A DNA stretch of 64,000 nucleotides from Tritrichomonas musculus (taxonomy: Eukaryota > Parabasalia > Tritrichomonadida > Tritrichomonadidae), in contig JAPFFF010000043.1 of the NCBI GenBank assembly GCA_039105265.1, forward strand, positions 186,001 through 250,000. Direction: 5' to 3'. Numbering within the stretch: position 1 is the first letter of the stretch; the number at the start of each line of letters is the position of its first letter. The notes under the pieces are model-generated. The model was given only the letters and a program-made list of their open reading frames with translations, ran no database searches and had not been told where the DNA came from. Position numbers and translations under genes: made by a program. Below, piece by piece: positions 11,680-19,931 of this stretch.

Positions 11680-11810
11680 ATAAAGTCTTAGTTTTTATTA
11701 TCTTTAAATATCAAGTTCTGATTTTATCAAATAATAGAACTTGATATTTTTTTTTTATAAAAAAATTTAAACGATTTTATACTTTAATTATATATTTAAA
11801 TGTAAATTTT

Positions 11811-11823
11811 ATAATATAAATGA
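11811..11823 (+). promoter_or_regulatory. Conserved block upstream of tRNA-Asp copy 1
   Basis: TATAATATAAATG occurs just upstream of this tRNA and in the same place before the second tRNA-Asp (about 16972-16984), although the rest of the flanks differ. It may be an upstream TATA-like element for RNA polymerase III, or residual homology from duplication. Confidence 0.3.
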
Positions 11824-11825
11824 AA

Positions 11826-11896
11826 TGGTCGGTAGTGTAATGATAGCATAGGAGTCTGTCAGTCTTTTGGTCCGGGTTCGATTCCCGGCTGACCAG
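11826..11896 (+). tRNA. tRNA-Asp (GTC)
   Basis: A 71-nt cloverleaf. The acceptor stem TGGTCGG pairs with CTGACCA (one G-T pair). The anticodon loop CTGTCAG gives anticodon GTC after T33. The T-arm is CCGGG-TTCGATT-CCCGG and the discriminator is G, the known identity base for Asp. The top of the anticodon stem has a T-T mismatch. A second near-identical copy lies at 16987. A shared upstream block TATAATATAAATG precedes both. Confidence 0.85.
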
Positions 11897-12300
11897 ATTT
11901 TTGCCTTTTATTTTTCTTTATGGCATTAAAATTTTGGGTGATATTTAGACAAATTTGCGATTTTTGCTTCGGTGAATTTGGAATATTATTATTTCCCCTT
12001 TTGTTGTTTAGTATTTTTTCATTTTGCTGTATTTACTCTAGAATACTGGTAGTGTTTCCGATTTTGTTAAATTAATAAACTATATTATGTTTTCGCAAAA
12101 AAGAAATCAATTGATTATTATTTTCAACAGACTCATCATCAATGAATTTTAAAAAAAAATTCCTATAATTCTTTTTTATTGTCTATATTTTCTTGAATTT
12201 GATTTTGAAAATGTTAGAAAAAAAAAATTGAATTAAAATTATCAAAAAGTGCTAAAATCTTAAAAATTTCATTCAATTTTATAAATTTATAAAATTTAAA

Positions 12301-12864
12301 ATGAGCCAGACACTTGACTCCCATGCTCTACAAGAGAAGCTGGTTAAGAATGTTCTTAGTACTTTTATGACTTTTCTTGATGTTGATTCCATTTCACTTC
12401 CCAAAAATAACGATAAAGATGATGATAAAAATTTTTCAGAACGAACTTTCGCAAAAGTCCTTTGCTGTTCTTGCGTTGGAGATATTAAAACGCTTTTTGA
12501 ATCCTTCAAAGAAACTACGCAAATTCAAAATATTAGTCAACAACAAAAACCATTCGAATCTGAAAATTTAGTCCTGGAAGAACTTGAAGATATTTTAAAA
12601 AAAATCAACGAAGATTTAATCGATTCAGAAAATAATTCAAAAAGAAATAAATATTTATATTTTTTAGTAACTATATATTTACAGCAAGTTAACGAGGAAT
12701 TCGAAAGACTAAATAAAGATCCTTCATTTAAAGAAGTACATCAATTGGAATCAAAAACTAAAAAGAAGTTTGATAAAACAGAGCGAGTAAATCAGCTGAT
12801 TATTCATGATTTATTATATTTGATCGACAAGTTAAATCGACAAATTTCTATGAAAAAAACGTAA
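12301..12864 (+). CDS. Unrecognised small helical protein, 187 residues
   Basis: No family recognised. The protein is mostly helical and charged: residues 85-130 (LVLEELEDILKKINEDL) and 135-185 look like amphipathic helices or short coiled coils. A CCSC cysteine cluster sits near residue 56. There is no signal peptide or membrane segment. The ATG lies about 30 bases after TCATTCAATTTT, which fits a trichomonad initiator. The clean full-length frame supports a real gene. Confidence 0.55.
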   Translation: MSQTLDSHALQEKLVKNVLSTFMTFLDVDSISLPKNNDKDDDKNFSERTFAKVLCCSCVGDIKTLFESFKETTQIQNISQQQKPFESENLVLEELEDILKKINEDLIDSENNSKRNKYLYFLVTIYLQQVNEEFERLNKDPSFKEVHQLESKTKKKFDKTERVNQLIIHDLLYLIDKLNRQISMKKT

Positions 12865-12963
12865 TAATCTAAGTAACAATTGTTTTTCATTTTTTTCTCT
12901 TTTAAAATTCTCTTTTTATTATTATTTATTTATTTATAGCGTCTATGCTTTTTTTTTTTTTTT

Positions 12964-13075
12964 CTCCTTCCACCTCCGGACATCTACTTTTTTCCAAGAT
13001 GCCTGGTTTCATTGAGAAATATTTGCCTATATCGGCAATTTCAGAGGTGTGACTGCCAAAAAAAAATATTTTTGC
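12964..13075. ncRNA. Candidate structured RNA, strand uncertain
   Basis: This GC-richer island in AT-rich spacer can fold into a three-way junction. An outer stem CACCTC (12971-12976) pairs with GAGGTG (13044-13049). Hairpin CATCT/AGATG (12981-12985 with 12997-13001) has an 11-nt loop, and hairpin TTGCC/GGCAA (13023-13027 with 13034-13038) a 6-nt loop. An Sm-site-like ATTTTTG lies at 13068-13074 on the plus strand. No U1, U2, U4, U5 or U6 signature matches, so identity is unknown. A T-run precedes it on the plus strand. Confidence 0.35.
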
Positions 13076-13466
13076 TTCATTTTAAAAAATAGTATTATAT
13101 ATATATTAGGTGTAATAATTCATTGTATAACATTAGTATCCTATATAAAAAATTTAGCTGTAAATATATTTTTTGTAATTGATTACTTTATATTTTATTT
13201 TATTTCAAATTAAAAATTTTAAAATTTTTGAGAAGTATGAATAACGTATTATTATTATTAGACTTTTTCATCAATCAAGTTTGAATTAATCTGTATTCTT
13301 TTTACTTGAAAGCATTGTATTTCATTCTATTATGTGATCAAAAAAAATAAAAAAAAAAAAAGCATTTCAATTTCACTTTTATTTACATACATATAAGAAT
13401 TATCATAATAAATTGACAATATATATGAAGTAATAAATCAAATCTCAATCAATTCACTCTTGATCT

Positions 13467-16328
13467 TTATTGGAGAAAAATCTTTGGAATTACCAATTTT
13501 TTGGGATATGGTGTTGAAGGAGAAGGATTGATTCTTGTATCTGAAATACGATTTTTTTGAACAATAATCTGATCATTTACACTAGAACATTTGATATCAT
13601 CTTTTCTCTTAAATTGGATTTCATTATTTCTAAACAAAGAAACAGACATATTTCTATTTATTCTCCTTCCAATTGATTTAATATCTTCTTCGTTTGGAAT
13701 TGGTGACGATGTATAAATTTGCGGAATTGACAATTTGGTGAAAATTGAAGTGTATTTTTCTTCTTTGTTGTTTTGATATTGGCCGCCAATGAGAATGATT
13801 TGTTTATTGAAATTGTCGTAGATAGATGAGAACAAGGACAAGCCAGGTAAATAGTTTCCAATGATATTAACGTTAAATAACCTGCAATTTTCAATATCTA
13901 AGCAAAAACAAATTGATACGGGAACATAATTAATATTTTTGGGTAAACAATGATAATTGATTTCTTCTTCTTCAATATTAGATGTCTCACTATTTGTAGT
14001 TAAACATTCGCTGTTAGAAGTGTCAGTATTTGAAGTTGAGCTATCTGAGGCACTATTTGATTTTTCAATGCTTATTTGGCCGTTATTGTTTTGTAAAGTG
14101 CTATTGCTTTTTGGATTAGTTAATCCTCCAATTACAAACATGAAATGATTGACCATTACAGCGGAATGGCCAAAACGAGGAATGATTGTGTTGTTATTTG
14201 CTCCAAATTCAAATATCGACCATTTTCCATCATTAAAATTATAAAACCAAGTGTCATCGAGAACTTGATCAGTTTTACAACTGATTCCGCCATGAATGAT
14301 CATTATATTCTTATAAACAACAGCAGAATGTTTATATCGTGCTTCTGGCTGGGCTTCGAATCCGCATTTACTTACGATCCATTCGCAAGTTTTAACATTA
14401 AAGAAATAAACGTCACTTGAATACTTCCTATGATTCTTTTTTTCTGGAATATATCCGCCGAAAATGACAATAAACTTTTTGTATGATACGCATGTGTGAA
14501 ATATTCTTCCAAATTCAGGCTGATTAAAGCCAAGTTGTTCAGGTTTCAGTTCAGTAAATTGGTCACAAGCGAATTCAAACGGAGTTGGGAACTTTTCACC
14601 GCCATATAAATAAGGTGAATTTTCAACACCAACAAGTTTTGCATAAGGATGAACGTTCTTTACTTTTTTGAAGAAGTAAAGTGAATGATTATGAATCTCA
14701 TATGTAAAGTAAACTCCATTTGAAGCAGCAACGACCAAACTGTTAATTTTATAGCATGAAGAATCAATCATTGGTGGAATACATTGATGATCTTCCAAGA
14801 TGTTTTCATAAGCAATGAGTGCATTGTTTTTATTTTGATTCGCTTCTAATGCTTTTTGACGGCATGAGTCTATTTTTTGAAGAACTTCTTTCATCATCTC
14901 AATTGTAGGGAATCTCATTACATCAAATTGATTTTTGTTGTTTTGATAAACAATCAATAATGAAGCCAAATTAGGAAAGAATGGGAATTCATCATATTTG
15001 AATCTAAAAACTTCAGTTTCATGTGAAAAAGAACCTTTTGTTAATATGATCAAATCATTAAGGAAATAAAGTGTCCCTTTTGAAATAAGACTTGTATTGA
15101 CAATGTATTTACATATCATAAATCTGCCATTAATATCAAGAGGAAAACTTTTATTTTCATTTGAACGAGAAAGTCGTCTTTGAAGATAAGTAACTTCACG
15201 AACACTGTTGTAATTTTCAAGGTTTAGAATTGTTTTATCTATTCTGTTGACGTTTTTTTGGAATAAATAATATTCTGGATGTGATTTTGGAGTTGTTTTC
15301 AAAATGTTTTCAAATAAAAGTTTGTATCTTGGAAGAATTTGAATTGGAAGAATTGCCATTGATTCAAATGAAATTGCAGACTTCCCAAAAGTTTGATGAA
15401 CAATTGATTCAAGTAATTGATTATCTTTATATTTTTTGATAATTTCTGGAATTAGTTTGTCTGTTCGGTAATTTGCAATGAATTCTTTGAAATTCTCTTC
15501 TAACTCTGGAATAAATTTGAAAATAATGTTACCGATATTAGAATCATATGAATCATTTCCTGTCAAAGCTGTTGTAAATCTTGTACTTGCATTAAACATA
15601 TCTATAATTGAACCAAAAATCGTTTTGTATTCGAAATCAGTGAAAACTCGTAATTCTTGTGCTTTTTTACCAACTTGATTTAAAAATTGAATAATATCAC
15701 TGCAAAACTTCATTATTACTTCAGTTAATTCTTGAACAAATTGTTGTCTCTTTATAAGTTTTTCTTTTCCTTTGTTACTGAGATTAAATTTAAACCAAAT
15801 CTTTTTTAAATTTGTGTTCCTGGTTGCATCATCAATAAATTTCTGACAATAGCAATTTTGAACTTCTTTGTCATCTAAAAATATTTGTGGGTTTGTTATG
15901 CTTAGTCCAAAAAATTGCGTAATTTCGTTTTTTATTGTTGACATTGTTTTAGAACAATCTTTTTTTGTAAATCCGTAAATAAATGGAGGAAATTTCATGT
16001 CTTTTAAACTTTCATCAATTGGTTGTAATACAAATAAATTTTTATCTTTTTCTGAAGCGTTTAATATACATAGAGAAAATGTTGGTATTGAAAAATCTTC
16101 ACCTGTATTAGTTGCTTTAAGTAATGGATGTCTTCCTAATGGAATTGAATATGGCCTTAAAATTTCAACATTTGTAGGGGTTCGGATGCCTAAAACATAA
16201 TTTGAAAAATCAATTGGATGATATAACTGAAGTATTTGTATTACAGTTTTGCCTTCAAATAAGTCTGAATTTTCTTTAATAATTTTACCATCATCGTGTA
16301 TGATGGTAACTTTAGTATCCTCAATCAT
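13467..16328 (-). CDS. RhoGEF (DH-PH) protein with C-terminal kelch repeats
   Basis: 953 residues. The N-terminal 190 residues are unrecognised. Residues about 193-370 form a DH (RhoGEF) domain, shown by LPIQILPRYKLLFENILKTT (327-346), the characteristic last conserved helix. A PH-like domain covers about 400-495 (YFLNDLIILTKG). Kelch motifs follow from about 560 to 850, with GG-containing strands IFGGYIP (622), IIHGGIS (677), VIGGLTN (732) and LIGGQY (846). A Ser/Asn/Glu-rich insert occupies 738-790. It should activate a Rho/Rac-type GTPase, with the kelch propeller as a binding platform, likely in actin or endocytic control. The start is the first ATG of the frame, with TCAATA just upstream. 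Confidence 0.85.
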   Translation of the reverse strand: MIEDTKVTIIHDDGKIIKENSDLFEGKTVIQILQLYHPIDFSNYVLGIRTPTNVEILRPYSIPLGRHPLLKATNTGEDFSIPTFSLCILNASEKDKNLFVLQPIDESLKDMKFPPFIYGFTKKDCSKTMSTIKNEITQFFGLSITNPQIFLDDKEVQNCYCQKFIDDATRNTNLKKIWFKFNLSNKGKEKLIKRQQFVQELTEVIMKFCSDIIQFLNQVGKKAQELRVFTDFEYKTIFGSIIDMFNASTRFTTALTGNDSYDSNIGNIIFKFIPELEENFKEFIANYRTDKLIPEIIKKYKDNQLLESIVHQTFGKSAISFESMAILPIQILPRYKLLFENILKTTPKSHPEYYLFQKNVNRIDKTILNLENYNSVREVTYLQRRLSRSNENKSFPLDINGRFMICKYIVNTSLISKGTLYFLNDLIILTKGSFSHETEVFRFKYDEFPFFPNLASLLIVYQNNKNQFDVMRFPTIEMMKEVLQKIDSCRQKALEANQNKNNALIAYENILEDHQCIPPMIDSSCYKINSLVVAASNGVYFTYEIHNHSLYFFKKVKNVHPYAKLVGVENSPYLYGGEKFPTPFEFACDQFTELKPEQLGFNQPEFGRIFHTCVSYKKFIVIFGGYIPEKKNHRKYSSDVYFFNVKTCEWIVSKCGFEAQPEARYKHSAVVYKNIMIIHGGISCKTDQVLDDTWFYNFNDGKWSIFEFGANNNTIIPRFGHSAVMVNHFMFVIGGLTNPKSNSTLQNNNGQISIEKSNSASDSSTSNTDTSNSECLTTNSETSNIEEEEINYHCLPKNINYVPVSICFCLDIENCRLFNVNIIGNYLPGLSLFSSIYDNFNKQIILIGGQYQNNKEEKYTSIFTKLSIPQIYTSSPIPNEEDIKSIGRRINRNMSVSLFRNNEIQFKRKDDIKCSSVNDQIIVQKNRISDTRINPSPSTPYPKKLVIPKIFLQ

Positions 16329-16986
16329 TCTTTTTTATTGATAAGAAAATTTCCTTATTTTATATCTTTTGAAATAATTCAGTACTTTTCAAAAATAAAA
16401 AAAATATTTATTTCCTATAATATTCAATATTTTTTATTATTAATACAAAATATATATTAAATATGATAAATAAACATATTTTTATGAATTAATATAATTA
16501 AATATTTTTTCAAATAAAGATAAAACTAAAATTCTTCACAAATAAAAAATATATAAGGGGGTTATTTTTGTCAAAAAGTAGAGAAAAATATAAAAAAAAA
16601 TAATTGCATACTTTTAAAGAAATTTTATTTACTTTATTTTATAATCATTTCTTTAGCTATGAAAGTTTTATTTTCATATTTTTATTTTCAATACAATACA
16701 ATTATCAATTTTGTCTACCTCTTAAAATTGAATACTCAAAATAAAACACAGAAATCGTCTCAATTATTAAAATTTATAAAAATGATATAAAGATAAGTAT
16801 TGAAAGTTCCTTCATATAAAATGATATCAAGTAATATAACTTTAACATTTTATTATTTTTATCATCCTGCTAGAGAAATCATTTTACTTTTATAACTTAG
16901 GTATATATATTTCAATTTATTAAAATATTTTCAACTCAAGCATAAAAAATTAATTTTTTAATACATATTATATAATATAAATGTAA
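16329..16986. other. AT-rich intergenic region
   Basis: No gene seen. The sequence is dominated by A/T runs. It holds the 5' flank of the RhoGEF-kelch gene and, at its far end, the TATAATATAAATG block before the second tRNA-Asp. Confidence 0.5.
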
Positions 16987-17057
16987 TGGTCGGTAGTGTA
17001 ATGGTAGCATAGGAGTCTGTCGGTCTTTTGGCCCGGGTTCGATTCCCGGCTGACCAG
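16987..17057 (+). tRNA. tRNA-Asp (GTC), second copy
   Basis: 71 nt, differing from the copy at 11826 at only a few positions: D-loop G, loop base G37, and one base before the T-arm (GCCCGGG instead of GTCCGGG). The acceptor stem, T-arm, anticodon GTC and discriminator G are the same. It lies about 5.1 kb downstream of the first copy in the same orientation. Confidence 0.85.
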
Positions 17058-17629
17058 ATTTTTGTCTTTTTTATATTCTACCTTCCTTAAAGAATATCTT
17101 TTAATAAAATTGATATTTCGAAATATAACTGATCATATAAAATATTATATTTTATAAGGAATTCTAATTTTAAATAAATATTTTTATAAAAGAATAAAAA
17201 ATTATTAATATTAATTAAAAAAAAAACGTGCAACTTGAGCAGCAGACCCATTCAATCTTTTTCAATTTGCTTAACGATCACTTGCAACTTGAACCGTGTT
17301 GCATAATTAGCAACGTACCTAGAAACTTTTTGAATTACAAATTATTTGAAAATAATTGAAAGATCATTCAAATATTTCAAGAGATTGAGAGGACGTGGAA
17401 CTTGAATGCCTGAACCTGTATCAATATGATATTAAATATCAATAATAAATGAATATCGATCAGATTGATTTTAAAAAGGATCTTTTTGAAAAGTCAAATT
17501 AAAAAGGATCAAAAAAAATTGAATTTGGAGGGAAAAAACTATAACAAAAACAAAAAAAAGTTAAATTAATAAAAAAAATTTCTTTAATAGCCAATAATTC
17601 ATTGATTTTTCTCTGAATCGCTTGATTGA
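17058..17629. other. Intergenic region
   Basis: No gene recognised. A locally GC-richer piece (about 17226-17420, with CAACTTGAGCAGCAGACCC and a second CAACTTGAACCGTG) has no coding frame that I can identify. AAAAGGATCTTTT-type words here recur near 18840. Confidence 0.35.
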
Positions 17630-17990
17630 TTAAACAGCGTATAATCTAGTCCATTCACGTGCCGTTCTTTCAAATGCTGCATGATCATTTATGTATTGAG
17701 ATGCAATTGATGTAACTATTGCTAATTCTGCGTTTGAATGCTCAAGCGAATTACGAATTTCTTCCATCACATGTTTTAATGTATATGTTGGGTTCCAATC
17801 AATGAAATTTCATTAACTAATAACTCCAGATTCATCAATATTTGGATGATAAATTTTAGTTTCAAACATTACTTTAGCTAGAATTAAACAAGACACTTTT
17901 ATTGAATGTAAATCATTGATGACGATTACAATTCCATCAACAGTGGAATATATTGAAATATTATTATCATCATTGGCATCCAATCCTAGT
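17630..17990 (-). pseudogene. Decayed ubiquitin-conjugating enzyme (E2)
   Basis: The minus strand reads VMFETKIYHPNIDESGV, matching the E2 core 'F.TKI.HPNI...G'. After a stop and a frame change comes DWNPTYTLKHVMEEI, then FERTAREWTRLYAV ending in a stop at 17630, matching the UBE2D-type C-terminus 'REWTQKYA'. The active-site CLDIL segment and the N-terminal half are not recoverable. It lies 340 bp upstream of the intact E2 gene on the other strand. It ends with AREWTRLYAV, unlike the neighbour's VREYTQKYAK, so it is a different family member rather than a recent copy. Confidence 0.7.
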
Positions 17991-18316
17991 GTTATTGAAT
18001 AAATTCTTATCTTTTACGTTCATTATATTGAAATAGAACCAATATTATAAATCATTGAACTTATATAAATGATTTAGATCATCAAATTTTACAAAATTTT
18101 TGAATGAATATTGATTGCATATTCTTTTTTAGTCTTCAAATAGTTTCAATTTCTCTTTGAGCTTGAGTTTATATTTTGCATTTTGTATCTTTTCATGAAT
18201 TTTCAAACTTATGTTTTCAAAATATAAAATCCTTTTCATATAAAAAAAAAAAAAAAAAAATGCAAATGATTTTTTATTTGAAAACTGTATAATTGATTTT
18301 TTATAAACAAAACACT

Positions 18317-18323
18317 TCATTTT
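18317..18323 (+). promoter_or_regulatory. Initiator-like motif of the E2 gene
   Basis: TCATTTT lies 14 bases before the ATG. It matches the trichomonad initiator (TCA followed by pyrimidine and A/T), which normally sits within about 20 bases of the start codon. Position and match are seen directly; function is inferred. Confidence 0.45.
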
Positions 18324-18330
18324 TATCATA

Positions 18331-18774
18331 ATGGCAGTTAGAAGAATCCAAAAAGAACTGAAAGAAATATTACGGGATCCTCCATGTAACTGCAGTGCTG
18401 GGCCAGACGGCGAAAATATGTTCAAGTGGAATGCAACACTCATTGGTCCGCCTGACACACCATATGAAAATGGTGTCTTTAATCTCATCATTGACTTGCC
18501 ACAGGACTACCCATTCAAGCCGCCCACTGTTACTTTTAAAACCCAAATATTTCATCCAAACATAAATACAAATGGTAATGTATGTTTAGACATTCTAAAG
18601 GCAAAATGGGTGTCTACAATGTCAATTTCAAAAATTTTACTCTCAATTTGCTGTCTTCTGGCATTCCCAAATCCTGATTCTCCATATAATAAAGAAGCAG
18701 CAAATTTATACAGAGATAATTTACAAGAGTACAACAAAAAAGTTCGTGAATATACACAAAAGTATGCCAAGTAA
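18331..18774 (+). CDS. Ubiquitin-conjugating enzyme E2, UBE2D/Ubc4-like
   Basis: 147 residues, exactly the UBE2D length. The N-terminus MAVRRIQKELKEILRDPP, DYPFKPP (59-65), the HPN motif (75-77) and the active-site Cys85 in GNVCLDILK are all present. The C-terminus EYTQKYAK matches UBE2D (EWTQKYAM). It transfers ubiquitin from E1 to E3-bound substrates. The loop usually reading QWSPAL is KWVSTM here, a mild divergence near the E3-contact face. A decayed relative sits upstream on the other strand. The stop runs into TAAAAAA, fitting a UAAA-type polyadenylation signal. Confidence 0.95.
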   Translation: MAVRRIQKELKEILRDPPCNCSAGPDGENMFKWNATLIGPPDTPYENGVFNLIIDLPQDYPFKPPTVTFKTQIFHPNINTNGNVCLDILKAKWVSTMSISKILLSICCLLAFPNPDSPYNKEAANLYRDNLQEYNKKVREYTQKYAK

Positions 18775-19590
18775 AAAAAGTGATTTTATTTAATAAAAAC
18801 TATTTTTAATTATTTGAATATCAATAAGATTAAATATAAAAAGGATCTTTTAGAAAAGAGAAATCAATCATAAAAATGAAATAAAAAGGACCAATAATTG
18901 AATAGTCCTTTTTATGATTTCAAAAATGATAATTCTTGAATATGTTGATTATAAGCAAGATAGGAAAAATTGTTGTCCTACATTCAATTATTCATTATTC
19001 TAAAGATTTGTAAAGATGCTTTTGGAAAGGTTAACACTTGTAAACAAAAATTATGAAAAAAATTTTAATTAATACTTTTAATTTTGCATTTTTTCTTTGT
19101 CCTTGCTCTTACGTGGAGAGTTGCTCAAGAATTTTTCCTAATTGTGACTATTTTATTCAGCTCATTCTAGCAAATTTAAGTATCGTACAATAGAAAAAAA
19201 GTCTGGAACTGCCACGGGTGATTACAATTTCCCTTAAATTTAAAATAAAGTATAAATATAAAATTATAAATGTGGTTTTATTATGACTAATGTCAAACAT
19301 TAAAAGGATTTTGAATATAATGTTACATTAAAATAAAAAAAAAAAAAAAACGCTATGGGAGTAGAATGGTAGACATCCCTGCTTCATGGGCACTTTTTGA
19401 ATTGTTATTATTAAAAATTATTAAATATCCATTCTATGGATTCCATTGATTATTTATGTAAAAAGAGATTAGTTACAATATTTTAGCAATTTTTTGATTT
19501 CCCATATTTATTTTATTAAATTATGATTATCAATATATTTACAATAAAAAAAACAAATAAACTTTGATTTTGAAAATTAAAAAAAAGATT
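18775..19590. other. Intergenic region between E2 and tRNA-Gly
   Basis: No gene supported. A tRNA-like piece at 19352-19393 (TGGGAGTAGAATGGTAGAC, then CCCTGCTTCATGGG) resembles a D-arm plus anticodon arm but lacks a T-arm and acceptor partner. It may be a degraded tRNA half. Confidence 0.4.
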
Positions 19591-19662
19591 TGCGTTGCCC
19601 GGGAATCGAACCCGGATCTCAAGCTTGGAAGGCTCACATGATAACCACTACACTAGCAACGC
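19591..19662 (-). tRNA. tRNA-Gly (TCC)
   Basis: 72 nt on the minus strand. The acceptor GCGTTGC pairs perfectly with GCAACGC. The anticodon loop CTTCCAA gives TCC, the T-arm is CCGGG-TTCGATT-CCCGG and the discriminator is A. No intron is present. Confidence 0.92.
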
Positions 19663-19931
19663 TAAGTGATTTAAGAAAAAATCTAATACATTAATTTTAA
19701 ATATTTTAAATATAAAAATTTTATTTAGCTTTCTTATTTTAAAAAATAAAAGAGTGAGTATGCATTTATTTATCTATTTATATATTTACTGCTACAAGTT
19801 AAACATAAGACAACAAAGCATTTGAAAATTAAGAAAGAAGAAAAATTGAACTTAAATCGTGTGTAAGCAATCTCCTCTCAATTTCCTGAGTATTCATTGG
19901 TGCTGGCACCATTGCAATCATTGCCATCTTT

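Noticed and set aside
19352-19393. tRNA-like D-arm and anticodon-arm sequence
   Set aside because: No T-arm or matching acceptor strand follows, and the anticodon stem does not form five pairs.
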